A stretch of 64,000 bases of DNA from Marthasterias glacialis (lineage: Eukaryota; Echinodermata; Asteroidea; Forcipulatida; Asteriidae): contig OU452224.1 in the NCBI GenBank assembly GCA_911728455.2, positions 3,968,001-4,032,000 on the forward strand, in the 5' to 3' direction. Shown in pieces: positions 37,501 through 44,354 of the stretch. The position numbers and the translations under genes are program-made. Positions within the stretch are counted from its first letter, which is position 1. The number at the start of each line of letters is the position of its first letter. The notes under the pieces were generated by a model. It did no database searches and had not been told where the DNA came from. It worked only from the letters and a program-made list of their open reading frames with translations.

Positions 37501-38631
37501 TAAGGTTTAAATAATTCATCAAGTCACCAGAGGGTACCTGACAGCTCATTGATTGGAGTTGATGAATACTTGACAGCTGTTATGACATACAGTGATGAGA
37601 TGTTATCATTTACGCTCCCTCCCTCTGTGCCATCTAGGTCGTTGCCTATTTATAGCCAACTGGTGTTCAAGTTCACATTGTGACTTCATTTGCCGGAACC
37701 GTACAAGGATTTCATTAAACTAGGAAGACACAAATAACTTTGTAACCCAAATATTGCACTGTTTGACCCGCGGCTGCCGGTTAGTCTTCCATTTTTTCCC
37801 CCATCCAGCCTGATGGGCTTATTTTCTCGGGAATTGCCTCGGGAATCATTTTTCTTCGAGAGTATTGCTGGCACAAAAGAAACTTTGACTTGACAAAGCC
37901 AACATAACAAAAAGTCTCTTTATAACACGACAAACGGACGGTTGTGCACACAATTTGTATTTGAATTCGAAATAGCTCTGCTCACTTGTGCAGCTTGTTC
38001 GGGAATGAGAAGGTACCGACGTTGATGGCGCCCTTAACTTTTCACCGCGTCCACCTCCCCCCCACCCCCCCCCCCCCTCCAGATACATGTACACAAAGTG
38101 CAAATTGGGCCACTGCAGCCAAACTTTCAGGTTTGGAGAAACCGCGCTGGAAGTTAACCTATTTGTGAAATCATTGTTTCGGCGACTGTTTGCCAATTTA
38201 ATCTTAGCAACCGTGAAAGTGGAGGTCTTAAATTTGAACAAATCTCTTGTTAATTTGGTCATAGTAAGTTAAACTCGTGAGTAATCAAATGTTGAATAGA
38301 ATTGTCTCTCCATGAAATTGGGTCCGGGACACCCTAATTTATCAATCATTTACACGGGGGAAAAAATGAGCAACTTGGGTACCTCTGTTTTCCCAATTTA
38401 CAGCACCTTTGGACAACCACATACTTCCGGATCCTAGCTTTCTTCTCTATAGTTTAAACTAATCCAGCTCTAGTAGCTCACCTGTCCCTCATACAGATGG
38501 AGTGCGTCTTGCCTCATTACAGCAAACTTCTTCTTCCATTTCGCCACACCCCTTCGGCCCGCCTTTGTCACCCTCAAGTTGAGCACCCCGCTGATGCCCT
38601 CACTGGTGAAGATCTTCTGTGCCGGTGCCAT
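9521..38631 (-). CDS. PLEKHO: PLEKHO/CKIP-1 family protein, complete five-exon gene (500 aa)
   Basis: Spliced CDS of 150+138+99+99+1017 nt = 500 codons plus stop; all four introns are phase 0 with GT-AG ends. Order: PH domain (about residues 12-118, conserved Trp at about 110 in EKWINQLNKA), then LDEVTVE at 130, then a CPI motif at 140-156 (LKHLGKSRPKCKGRRAP), a Ser/Pro/Thr-rich linker, a short hydrophobic helix region (about 247-280), a charged helix at 318-409 and an acidic tail. The PH, then LDEVTVE, then RRPP/S layout is that of vertebrate PLEKHO1 (CKIP-1) and PLEKHO2. In that family the PH domain binds phosphoinositides and the CPI motif binds actin capping protein CapZ. Human PLEKHO1 is near 410 aa and PLEKHO2 near 490. 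The vertebrate C-terminal leucine zipper is not obvious. Family assignment is strong; one-to-one orthology with PLEKHO1 or 2 cannot be decided. Confidence 0.93.
11232..11351 (-). mobile_element. tRNA-Leu-like SINE, head fragment
   Basis: On the minus strand: catgtcgtggctgagtgg (A-box region), ggactcaagctctag (anticodon-arm equivalent) and cttgacacttgcg. The B-box segment is damaged (gtgccggtcttgac). Retains no tail. Confidence 0.6.
12486..13095. repeat. Minisatellite, about 10 copies of a 61-bp unit
   Basis: Unit runs agctttcagatggaaata, tttctctggaggattgg, tactggtatgaacttta, gaatcagtc. Copies differ at a few fixed places (gtgagc/gtcagc; tctctgg/tctctgc), and the outer copies are most diverged. 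Lies in PLEKHO intron 4; no open frame across it. Confidence 0.95.
13560..14277 (-). mobile_element. tRNA-Leu-like SINE interrupted by a TTAA MITE
   Basis: Minus strand: head gtgtcatggcggagcgg, accggactcaagttccgg, gggttcgaatccctgcc, then tgtccttcgaatgggac, interrupted at 14141-13693, and continuing gccgtaggtcctgtgta, cgtaaaagaacccagac. Comparing with the uninterrupted copy at 45048 restores a continuous join (gggacgtaaagccgtagg), so the middle is a later insertion. Confidence 0.85.
13693..14141. mobile_element. 449-bp MITE nested in SINE, TTAA target duplication
   Basis: Flanked by TTAA at 13689-13692 and 14142-14145. Ends AGGGCCCATGAA and, inverted, AGGTTCCATGAA (10 of 12 match). TTAA duplication is the hallmark of piggyBac-type integration. 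No transposase frame, hence non-autonomous. Confidence 0.85.
14453..14609. mobile_element. Palindromic MITE, AATGGGAGACTTTTGAGACG family
   Basis: Starts aatgggagacttttgag, ends ttcaaaagtctcccatt; arms also share acggtccttttc and gaaaaaggaccgt. Centre is CpG-rich (gagcgtgcgcgcacatgc). Confidence 0.8.
15538..15830 (+). mobile_element. tRNA-Leu-like SINE, plus orientation
   Basis: Head gtggctgtgcggtct, acgttctggtggctaag, gtgtgggttagaatccag, then tgacacttgtgtccttg, agcaagacacttgac, and a tail caggggtacctgtgag with gagcgctatacaaa near the end. Same tail type as the copy at 15895. Confidence 0.75.
15895..16290 (-). mobile_element. tRNA-Leu-like SINE interrupted by a palindromic element
   Basis: Minus strand: head gtgtcgtggttgagcgg, gtgtgggttcaaatcccgg, cttgtgtccttgagca, then the 16067-16202 insertion, then cacttaactataattgc, ttcatccaggggtaaatgg and a tail to about 15895. 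Confidence 0.8.
16067..16202. mobile_element. ACTAGTC palindromic MITE nested in SINE
   Basis: gtgtggatttcacaaagc at left and its inverted complement ttttgtgaaatccacac at right, with interior ggactagtc/gactagtcc repeats. Flanks share CTG (possibly CCTG), a short target duplication. Same family at 38945-39362. Confidence 0.8.
17183..17344. mobile_element. MITE with ATAGACCGTTCCGGC terminal repeats
   Basis: Perfect 15-bp inverted termini atagaccgttccggc and gccggaacggtctat; interior has inverted pieces (cccgcccacacacctta). Termini start ATAGACCG, like the two larger element types at 26497 and 44355, suggesting one transposase group. Confidence 0.8.
18333..18596. mobile_element. MITE with AGATTATAGAGCGC...GGCGCAAGATGGGG ends
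   Basis: Left part gattacaaagcgcagtagg then cgcaagatggggaac; right part gttccccatcttgcgcc then ctataatcttt, inverted. A homologous copy sits at 34071-34356. It ends about 40 bp from PLEKHO exon 4. Confidence 0.75.
18637..18735 (-). CDS. PLEKHO: PLEKHO exon 4: capping-protein-interacting (CPI) motif
   Basis: Encodes residues 130-162, 33 codons, beginning LDEVTVE, identical to the stretch following the PH domain in vertebrate PLEKHO1. LKHLGKSRPKCKGRRAP fits the CPI consensus L-x-H-x-T-x-x-R-P-K-x6-P at every fixed position except Thr, which is Gly here. The CPI motif is known from CARMIL, CD2AP, FAM21 and CKIP-1 as an allosteric binder of actin capping protein. Acceptor ttttgcag lies above 18735; donor gtaaga begins at 18636. 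Confidence 0.92.
20090..20265 (-). mobile_element. tRNA-derived SINE, second family
   Basis: Minus strand: ggggaccaggttggctcag then tggtttcttctctagc and cccggttcgaatcccac (B box), followed by the tail ggggttttccccattgg and ggttttcctcccacttc. Tail shared with 2765-2865. Confidence 0.8.
20917..21062. mobile_element. Palindromic MITE, AATATTGAGTGGCTC ends
   Basis: aaatattgagtggctc at left and gaagccactcaatattt at right, with inner ggtaaaattttgact and agtcaaaattttacc also inverted. Confidence 0.75.
21883..21981 (-). CDS. PLEKHO: PLEKHO exon 3: C-terminal PH helix
   Basis: Encodes residues 97-129, 33 codons: WVLSCDDANEQEKWINQLNK and following. The EKWINQLNKAI segment is the amphipathic C-terminal helix of a PH domain with its near-invariant Trp; human PLEKHO1 has a similar ESWINALNSAI. 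Acceptor gattacag lies above 21981 and donor gtgagt begins at 21882. Confidence 0.93.
22400..22742 (-). mobile_element. tRNA-Leu-like SINE, variant tail
   Basis: Minus strand head catgtcgtggctgagtgg, cggactcaagttctagtgg, gtgggttcgaatcccgg, cttgtgtccttgagca, cacttaactataattgc, then a tail with ccctccctgttcttagc and ggccttttggccttgtg. The same head-plus-tail combination is at 43735-44048. Confidence 0.85.
23365..23472. repeat. GGGCCCAATTTCAT-family fragment
   Basis: gcaaaaatgagcaggata, ccagtc, then cttaagcagctctatgaa and attggcc; left end missing. Confidence 0.6.
23690..24262 (-). mobile_element. tRNA-Leu-like SINE interrupted by a TTAA MITE
   Basis: Minus strand head near 24255 (tctagtggtctaacgca, gactt-type arm, cttcacacttgtgtcc), insertion at 24170-23877, then agcaagacacttaacc, tccttcagatgggactt and gtgttcctggcatgctt to about 23690. 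Without the insertion the join reads cttgcttaaggacac, as in other copies. Confidence 0.8.
23877..24170. mobile_element. 294-bp MITE nested in SINE, TTAA target duplication
   Basis: TTAA at 23873-23876 and 24171-24174. Ends CCACTTCATG and, inverted, CCACTTTACG. Part of its interior (ggtctggaatcggggatt, acacaataacccctggg) recurs at 25021-25105 on the other side of the minisatellite. Confidence 0.85.
24262..24985. repeat. Minisatellite, about 12 copies of a 58-59 bp unit
   Basis: Unit: aaaccgctagttagtgtc, aaacccctgggttaca, ataatacacattaactg, ttcaact. One truncated copy near 24385-24420. Variants (caccctttggt; ctcgttagtg) recur in blocks, showing duplication of several units at once. Confidence 0.95.
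24990..25138. repeat. Poly-C tracts flanking a partial MITE copy
   Basis: C-runs at about 24993-25019 and 25126-25138 flank 25021-25105, which duplicates the start of the 23877 MITE and a SINE scrap (gtgtcttcctcaagga). Both C tracts follow the words actcgttatggtt, so the pair arose by local duplication. Confidence 0.75.
25161..25298 (-). CDS. PLEKHO: PLEKHO exon 2: middle of PH domain
   Basis: Encodes residues 51-96 (DENGRGVDESHTVYL to PADSTYEQ), 46 codons. Contains the CIHIVDKKGRKKGGFALVP segment expected for central PH strands. Acceptor ttgcag is immediately above 25298 and donor gtattg starts at 25160. A poly-C tract (25126-25138) sits only about 22 bp inside intron 2, and a 58-bp minisatellite ends about 175 bp away, so the donor is closely crowded by simple repeats. 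Confidence 0.92.
25540..26275. repeat. Minisatellite, about 46-54 bp unit with higher-order pattern
   Basis: Unit: ctgggtctttctaggtc, ctataagtcctttctgc, tctgagcggact. Sub-variants (rcttacaatgtataagt; ttgatcctatgag; gaaccgactgggtcttact) alternate in a repeated order of about three units. A leftover piece of the same array lies at 27142-27185. Confidence 0.93.
26497..27014. mobile_element. 518-bp MITE, AATAGACCGATTGCGCGAC ends
   Basis: Termini aatagaccgattgcgcg and cgcgcaatcggtctatt are a perfect 17-bp inverted pair. Most of its length matches the copy at 35057, including a shared minus-strand open frame of about 85 codons whose conservation is explained by recent duplication. No recognised transposase motif. 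Confidence 0.88.
27018..27141 (-). mobile_element. tRNA-Leu-like SINE, head fragment
   Basis: Minus strand: catgtcgtggccgaatgg, cggactcaagctctgg, gtgtgggttcgatgtcc, catgacacttgtgtcc. Directly abuts the MITE on one side and minisatellite sequence on the other. Confidence 0.75.
27892..28198. mobile_element. MITE with ACAAGATAGGA ends
   Basis: cacaagataggacactc at left; catcctatcttgt at right (inverted). Reverse-oriented homolog at 46553-46886 sharing ctacacagagtgtccta, gcgcaaacgatctttgg and ttacctacc words. Confidence 0.75.
28447..28979. mobile_element. TTAA-type MITE, AGCCCCAGCTCAACATTGG family, with nested insert
   Basis: Inverted ends agccccagctcaacattgg and ccaatgttgagctggggct. Flanks TTAT (28443-28446) and TTAA (28980-28983). 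About 347 bp of element after removal of the nested TA element at 28639-28824, matching the uninterrupted copy at 47246. Confidence 0.88.
28639..28824. mobile_element. 186-bp nested element with TA target duplication
   Basis: TA at 28637-28638 and 28825-28826, ends TTGACCCC and inverted TTGACCC. The related copy at 33081 reads through (ttgcctataggaac), confirming insertion. TA duplication is typical of Tc1/mariner-type elements. A second inverted pair (accattttggtggtcaat and attgaccaccaaaatgg) lies inside. Confidence 0.75.
30290..30445. mobile_element. Palindromic element, ACACATATGGACTGGCA arms
   Basis: acacatatggactggca at 30319 and tgccagtccatatgtgt at about 30418 are exact inverted arms; outer words gtgttataaaac support a longer but eroded palindrome. 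Confidence 0.6.
31375..31935. repeat. Degenerate short tandem repeat around AAGGATTTGGGTCATA
   Basis: Imperfect reiterations of aaggatttgggtcat with atgtgattttgcta or atgcaatttggcta spacers; interrupted by the palindromic MITE at 31716-31835, on both sides of which tgggtcatatg recurs. Confidence 0.65.
31716..31835. mobile_element. Palindromic MITE, AATGGGAGACTTTTGAGACG family
   Basis: aatgggagacttttgagac, ttagcgggcgccccag, then ggtccttttct; right arm inverted to acaagtctcccatt. Strong hairpin. Confidence 0.85.
32634..32789. mobile_element. GGGCCCAATTTCAT-family MITE
   Basis: ggcccagtttcatagagagc at left, agctctatgaaattgggccc at right; internal ttaccagccaaaatacc and gctggtatcctactt. Confidence 0.8.
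33058..33821. mobile_element. Triply nested locus: GGGCCC MITE split by TTAA MITE split by SINE tail
   Basis: Outer element starts gggcccaattacatagag, resumes at about 33647 (gcaaaaaatattgctt) and ends near 33821 with catttgggccca. The middle element (33081-33646) has the agctcaaca(a/t)tgg ends of the 47246 family. The innermost part (about 33165-33360) starts with an AAT run and matches the SINE 3' tail at 41604-41790. Each layer has an uninterrupted homolog in this window. Confidence 0.85.
33840..34030. mobile_element. GGGCCCAATTTCAT-family MITE, full length
   Basis: gggcccaatttcatagagc at left, gctctatgaaattggt at right, complete interior (agcaggataccagtcac, gtacatgtaacatgg, ggctggtaacctta). 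Confidence 0.88.
34071..34356. mobile_element. MITE, second copy of the 18333 family
   Basis: acatgcccaaagattata at left and tataatctttggacatgcc at right; interior tgacaattgctatcaatgg and cttgccgaaatg match the 18333 copy. Confidence 0.8.
35057..35855. mobile_element. 799-bp copy of the AATAGACCGATTGCGCGAC element
   Basis: Ends atagaccgattgcgcgac and gtcgcgcaatcggtctat. Shares about 450 bp with the 26497 copy, then carries about 280 bp more near its right end, so the 26497 copy is an internal deletion derivative. The flanks are an inverted pair (cagatcctag and ctaggatctg), suggesting it sits inside an older palindrome. Confidence 0.88.
36105..36575 (+). mobile_element. tRNA-Leu-like SINE interrupted by a TTAA MITE
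   Basis: Plus strand: gtcgtggccgtgcagaa, accagactcaagctgtgg, gtgtgggtttgagtcccgg, cttgacacttgtgtctt, insertion at 36211-36496, then gcaagacacttaaccatt, attgctgcgtccttcgg and atgggatgtaaagc. Confidence 0.85.
36211..36496. mobile_element. 286-bp MITE nested in SINE, TTAA target duplication
   Basis: TTAA at 36207-36210 and 36497-36500. Ends CACCTTGACTG and, inverted, CACGTTGACTG. Interior has two copies of the palindrome actacgagtatactcgta. No coding capacity. Confidence 0.88.
36910..37040. repeat. TTTG-rich simple repeat
   Basis: gtttgtttgtttgtttg tracts with gcttgcttgc interruptions. Confidence 0.9.
38482..38631 (-). CDS. PLEKHO: PLEKHO exon 1 (coding): start and first PH strands
   Basis: Encodes residues 1-50, starting MAPAQKIFTSEG and containing GVLNLRV and KWKKKFAVM, the first beta strands of a PH domain including the Trp-Lys-Lys-Lys-Phe pattern. 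The start is well supported: an in-frame TGA lies two codons upstream (38637-38635) and the context is purine at -3 with G at +4. The exon ends with CAG followed by gtgagc (donor at 38481-38480). The 5' UTR must lie to the right of 38631; its cap site and any noncoding exon cannot be placed from the sequence. Confidence 0.92.
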
Positions 38632-38944
38632 GCCTCAGCCTGGTCGGGGACACGGACGATGAATACAGCTATGTTGATTTGATGCTAAACCTGGAGAATC
38701 GATGATGGCCAGATGCTCGTGGAATTTGAAGGGCGTGATTTATCGGACATGTCTGTGAGAAGAAGAAAAAAATTTGTGGATTGGAAACATTGTCAGAAAA
38801 TACATTAGTTAGGTACTGTCTCTGAACTACATACACATGAGAACATTTCAACATGGCTGGTTTTGACATTGTGAGGAAAAAAAAAACCCACAGGCTTTAC
38901 GGGTAGAATTCAAACCTCCGTGTAGGATCCCTGCATTCTAGAGA

Positions 38945-39362
38945 AGGTGAGGCTTTCACAAAGTGCTAGGACTAGTCTGATCTCGAATTGGGACGAGTAA
39001 CTAGTCCTAACTTATAGGACTAGTCCTAAGTTAGGACTTGTTTGGTGAAATCTACCCCAGCAGTGGATTTCACAAAGCACTAGGACTAGTCTTATCTTGA
39101 GTTGGGACAAGTAACTAGTCCTAACTTACAGGACTAGTCATAAGTTAGGGCTAGTTTTGTGAACTTAACTTTACCCCAGCAAAGAATTTCACAAAGAAAT
39201 AGGACTAGTCTTATCTCGAGTTTGGACCAGTAGCTAGTCCTAACTTAATATGACTTGTCATAAGTTAGGACAGGTCCTTAGTTAGGACTAGTCCTAACTT
39301 ATAGGACTAGTCATAAGTTGGGACTGGTCCTAAGTTAGTGAAATCCACCCCTGATGTCTTAA
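38945..39362. mobile_element. Cluster of ACTAGTC palindromic MITE copies
   Basis: Three consecutive starts of ttcacaaagcrctagga or close variant (about 38955, 39068, 39186) and interleaved inverted ends (gtgaaatccacccc). Same family as the nested copy at 16067. Head-to-tail packing suggests local duplication. Confidence 0.8.
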
Positions 39363-39749
39363 CCATTAGACAACCTAGTGTGCCTAGTGTGACCATTTGT
39401 CTGTTTGTACACATTAACAAAACCTTAATTTTAAATATCTCATCCTGTTGGTGTCAAACCACAATTATATCCTTTATAAAGTTCTGATGCAACTATCAGG
39501 CCTGGAATTTCATCTTTGAGAGGGCAAGACCATTTCATTTTGCAAAGTGCACTTCCATTACAAAATCTGAAAGTCTATGGAAAACTTTTGAAGGGGCACC
39601 AAAGCCTAGACCAGGGCAACGGAGGCCTTGACCTCCATGACCTGTTTAATTCCAAGCCTGAATTATTATCCTATTAAGACCAACAACAAAAAATAATAAA
39701 AAATTCAGGTCTCATTCTTCAAAACCTAACTCTGCATACATGTACCTTG

Positions 39750-40180
39750 CTAGCCTTTCGTCAAGGCCTTTGTGGCTTTGACAGCTATGTAGCCGCAAAG
39801 ACCAATACAAGTCAGCACACACGATCGAGTGGCGAAGCCACGAGGGCCTTTTCCAACTTGATTTTGCGGTTTTTGATGTTGAATTATTCATGAAGTTTCA
39901 AACAGAACAGCACTGAAACATTAACCAATCACATTGCGGATGAGGTTAATGCGCGCTGACCCCATCGCTTCTGATTGGCTGGGAATTTTGCTACCCCTGT
40001 TAGGGTAGCAAAAATCGAGAAATAATGAAAAACATTAGAATTTCCTGACAAGTTGGAAAAGGCCCTCGTGGCTTCACCACTCGTGCGCGCTGACTTGGTC
40101 TTCACTGCAGTTGCTTCGCGGCTACACATACATTTGTACATGGGGTCTAAGCCACGAAGACCTTGGCGAAAGGCTACATG
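39750..40180. mobile_element. Palindromic MITE, TAGCCTTTCGTCAAGG ends
   Basis: Left ctagcctttcgtcaaggc, right gccacgaagaccttggc then gaaaggcta; inner arms gccacgagggccttttcc and ggaaaaggccctcgtgg are also inverted. Right end touches a SINE-tail fragment at 40165-40275. Confidence 0.75.
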
Positions 40181-41603
40181 GAGTACCTTCCAGGAAAAAC
40201 AATAAGAGCTTTAATAAACACATTAGGTGTGATAAAGTGATATATAAGAACTGCGTTTTATTACCATTTTTAGTATCACATTTGTCTTATGGAAAGATTT
40301 TTATCAGACTCACAGTCAACATTTTGAACATACAGGTACTTTGTTTTGTTCAAAGATATATTACACAGTAAGACATTATTAGTCAATTAAAAAAACACAT
40401 GACAGTCAGACTTGTCCAGTCTTGAGTTTACTGGCCCGATGCTAAAATCACTGGCCTCGGGCCTGCAGTCCAGTATAAATTTCAAGCCCTGTTATGTCTT
40501 GTTGCACATGTTCTGGGTTGGTACACATGTCGTTGGTGCCCGGCAGAAGGTCGTTAAGAAAGTGTGACCGGCAAAAGGTCGTAAGCAATAACTGTCCAAA
40601 ATTGTGTTTCAAGAAAACTGAGTGTGAAAGTTTGGTCGTTTTTCAGACTACGTAAGTCATTGCGGGAAAGTGAAATTCTGCATGGGAATGGTGGAACACG
40701 TCTTGGGAGTGATTCTAGCGACAAATATAGAACAGTTATGTCCTACTTTGTTTTTTAACAGAGCCATATTATTGATTGTGACCTTTTGCTAGGGCAAAAA
40801 AGTTCTTGTGTGTGTGCCCGGAAAAAAGGTCACGATGCTGTACGACCTTCTTCCTGGCACACGACAATGTAACGCTTAAATTGTATGTAGATGCAACGTT
40901 GGTACCAAGCAAACCTTGAGCAACGTACATTACACCCTTCAGTTGTCTCTATAAAAATGTGTGGTTACCAGCCGATCTTGTCACATGGCTTTGATCACAA
41001 AAACAGACTTCAAGACAGAAAGATTCCTCCTCAAGGCAGTCAAATATAAACCTAACCGCTCATTGAAATGTAGCATATCGATACCAATGAAGCAACTACA
41101 GGATTGCAAAAAGATCATGGAAATGCAAGCCACATTTTTAAAATGTACAATTTGTTTAAATGCTTAAGGGAAGTGCGAGGTTAAAATGGTCTACTCTGAA
41201 AAAGACGCATACTCAAGCAAATGAAGAACAGACCATCAACTTATCGGATCAAATGTGCATCATATACCTCTGTATGTCTTATTTTGATTGCTGCAATTAA
41301 AACAAGCAATGGTGATTTAGAAGTCTTTAAATGCTATTCTACTGACTTTGAAAGTATTTCGAACGGATGTCTGGAGGATTACTACAAATCTACGTAGCAG
41401 TGTTTCCTTCGGCTAATAAACTGAGCGAAGTGGTGAAAATTCAAATTGATGATTAACAACGATTGAAGCCAAATTTTATGCAGCCTGCAAACCAACAATA
41501 ATAATAGGCTAAAAATGATTTTTTTTAAGTTTCTGTTTGTATGTTTTTCGTGGTTTGTTGTTGAAGATGAATGTCTATAAATGGGGTCATATGACCCCGT
41601 GTT

Positions 41604-42020
41604 ATGAAAAAAAATAATAACAATAATATTGTACATTTATCATGCGTCATATCTGTCAATAAATGACACTCCTGCCGCCCAATTATCAATTCTGTTGGAG
41701 ATTGTTACGAAATAATTTTAAGAGACGACGCAACCATAATTCAACACCTTGAAAGGGATACAAGGTGAGGTGGCGCATATTGCTGGCAGACCGTGCTAGA
41801 AACACCGGGGCAAACCCCTTCTCTTTACGATAAGTGTACTGGGTTCTTTTACATGCATTACACAACACACAGCTTTACATGCCATCCGAAGGACAAAGCA
41901 ATTATTGTCAATTGTCTTGCTGAAGGACACAAGTGTCAAGACCGGGACTGGAACCCACACTCTGCTGATCAGGAACACCAGAGCTTGAGTCCGGTGCTCT
42001 TAACCGCTGGCCACGACACG
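41604..42020 (-). mobile_element. tRNA-Leu-like SINE, full length (about 415 bp)
   Basis: Best complete copy. Minus strand: cgtgtcgtggccagcgg (A box), ccggactcaagctctgg, agtgtgggttccagtcccgg (B box), cttgacacttgtgtcc, ttcagcaagacaattgac, tccttcggatggcatg, gtaaagctgtgtgttg, acccagtacacttatcg, gttgaattatggttgcg, ending in an ATT-rich simple repeat. Head resembles tRNA-Leu(CAA), whose anticodon arm contains agactcaagttct. Confidence 0.88.
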
Positions 42021-42603
42021 AATGCAGCGCAGCGAGTCAATGCAATGATTCCATCTACAACATGTCCAAATTGTGAGTTCTTGACAAACACTAAACAGAT
42101 TTCAAGGAAAAGGCTCAATAATGACACAAAGTAACATTTTTTCAATTAGTATTTCCCTTTATGGCAAAATCTTCTTGGCAACAAATGAGCGAGGTGGTCA
42201 CTGTTAGTAGCAAGGTTGGCTGCCTCACGTTTGAATGCACGGCCTAATACTTCACGGAGGCAACGGAGGCAATCGCCTCCATTGCCCCTGGGTCATTGCC
42301 TTGGTGCCCATGAGATGTCCCAATAGAAATTTAAAGTTTCCTCACAGAGGTGCCCTTTACCATAACCATGGGGAAAATGTCTTGGTGCCCTTGCCCTTTC
42401 AAAAAACAAAGCATACAGGCACTGGAAACACTGAGTGATACAGTGACATACATGTATGTAGTACCGATACAAACTCTTTAAAATTAGTAAGGTTTCCTAT
42501 TCAAACCGATCAGTTATTTAATTTTTTCCATGTGTTTAAACATGTATGTGTGTAAGTGATGTTTGAAGCTTTGCATGGTGTGAAAAATAATAATAAGGAA
42601 CTC

Positions 42604-42855
42604 TAATTAAATAGTAAACTTGCGGGTACAACCATGTATGAAAACTCTTTTAGAAAGGAGTGGTGGCTCTGAAAAGAGCCGCTTGGGTCTCGACGTTTCA
42701 AACAGTATACTCTGTTCACGTTCACTTTCTCCTGAAGACGAACAGAGTATACTGTTCGAAACGTCGGGACCCCAACTGCTCTTTTCAGAGCCACCACTCC
42801 TTTCTAAAAGAGTTATTCATACATGGTTGTACCTGCAAGTTTACTATTTAATTAT
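42604..42855. mobile_element. Long palindromic MITE with GAAACGTCG arms
   Basis: About 250 bp with arms of over 100 nt: aattaaatagtaaacttg at left and caagtttactatttaatt at right; inner tagaaaggagtggtggctc versus gagccaccactcctttcta, then acagagtatactgtt. Folds into one long hairpin on either strand. No coding potential. Confidence 0.92.
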
Positions 42856-42902
42856 AGTTCCTTATTATTATGTATACACTGTGTATACATGTAGGATCCT
42901 AC

Positions 42903-43010
42903 TGGTGTTAAGAACTGTTTGTAAGAACTGGTAGTAAGAACTGGTAGTAAGAACTGGTAGCAAGAACTGGTAGCAAGAACTGGTAGCAAGAACTGGTACA
43001 TGTAGCAAGC
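42903..43010. repeat. Microsatellite-like 13-bp repeat
   Basis: About seven copies of aagaactggtagc/aagaactggtagt. Confidence 0.93.
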
Positions 43011-43734
43011 CATCTTTACGTGAATTACAGTACATACATGTACATGTACATTCAAAATAGCAGTGTAAGCCTACTGGTTGGGAAATATTAAAGATGAAAT
43101 GAAAAATGTGAAGCTGAAAACCAGATGTGTAGGAGTGTAAATTATGTTAACAGGAACTACATCGTATCAGTGGAAAATACCATCAGCATAGAACATGCAC
43201 AAACGCATATATAATATTTGTAAGAACACATACTGTTCAGGCCAGAGTACATCGTGTACAATGTAGGCTATTCCAAACCCTGCGAAATGCAACAAAATGC
43301 ACCAGTCGCTGAATGATTGGTTGCATCAGTCAACTCCAATCCCATACCTTGTGGAGCATTTTGCTGCATTTTGCAGTCAAGTGATTTAGCTTAGGTGTTG
43401 GATTCTGTTGTTTTTGGCAGGGTAAGTTAAATGTTGTGGGGTTGGATTCTGTTGTACTTGACACGTACACATACATAATTTACATGGCTCTCGTGTAACG
43501 TAAAGTCACCAGTCTGGCTCGATTTCACAAAGCACTAAGATTCATCTTTAAGATAAGTTGTCAGTATTACCATAATGATTTGTAAAATTGTATTGTGACA
43601 TTACACGTTGCTTAGCAGTCAAGTATGATTCGCACTTAATATCAATCTGTAGCTCTCCATGAAATCCGGCCCAGAATACTTAGGCACATGTACATTGATG
43701 CATTTTTAACAGGGCAAGCACCCTACTTTGTTAT

Positions 43735-44048
43735 GCAATTCACCCATCACAAGGCCAAAAGGCCACTTGAAGTATGGGCTACTTTTTTGGAGAGATAGAA
43801 AGCTGCCCCAATGCGCAGAAACAAGACATGGCGAGATATAACCATAAGTCTCTGCACAGCACAAACTAAGAACAGGGAGGGGTAAATGAATCTGATGCAA
43901 CCCAAACATAACTGCCTCTTCCCCTATTTGAAGCAATTATATGTCTTGCTCAAGGACACAAGTGTCGTGACCGCGATTCCAACCCACATCCTGATGACTT
44001 AGCCACCAGAACTTGAGTCCGATGCACTAAACCGCTCGGACACGACAT
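43735..44048 (-). mobile_element. tRNA-Leu-like SINE, variant tail
   Basis: Same head and tail combination as 22400-22742 (ccctccctgttcttag; ggccttttggccttgtg), over most of its length, with small deletions around cacttaact. Confidence 0.85.
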
Positions 44049-44354
44049 GCTACAAAATGGCTACCCTAACACAAGCCACTGCACATTGCTTGTTTCGTTT
44101 TGCTGCGTTTAGCAGGGTGCTTCGAGAATACCTGAGGCCCACGGGTGAATGAAAATACATGTGTACAGTATTCCACCAGGCAAGTCATTTTTAACCAGAA
44201 AGTCACTTTCAAAAGCCTCTAAATCAGGAACCGCTCATTGGAAAATGATTACTAAGTTAACAAAACAAAAACATTCTTGCAACATGGGTGCTTTGCATTG
44301 ATAATTTGGTGGATTATTTTTTGTCCATGATGTGGTGGTTTCACACTCTGATGA

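Larger units (their letters stand above)
25299..38481 (-). other. PLEKHO intron 1 (13.2 kb)
   Basis: Donor gtgagc at 38481, acceptor ttgcag ending at 25299. Contains a minisatellite, several MITE families (some nested), SINEs, TTTG-rich DNA at 36910-37040 and a T-rich tract at 37200-37380. 27200-27890, 29000-30020, 31950-32630 and 34440-35040 hold no feature I can support. Confidence 0.85.

Noticed and set aside
41605..41650. Poly(A) signals in the AATAATAA tract
   Set aside because: Part of a SINE 3' simple repeat, not a gene end.
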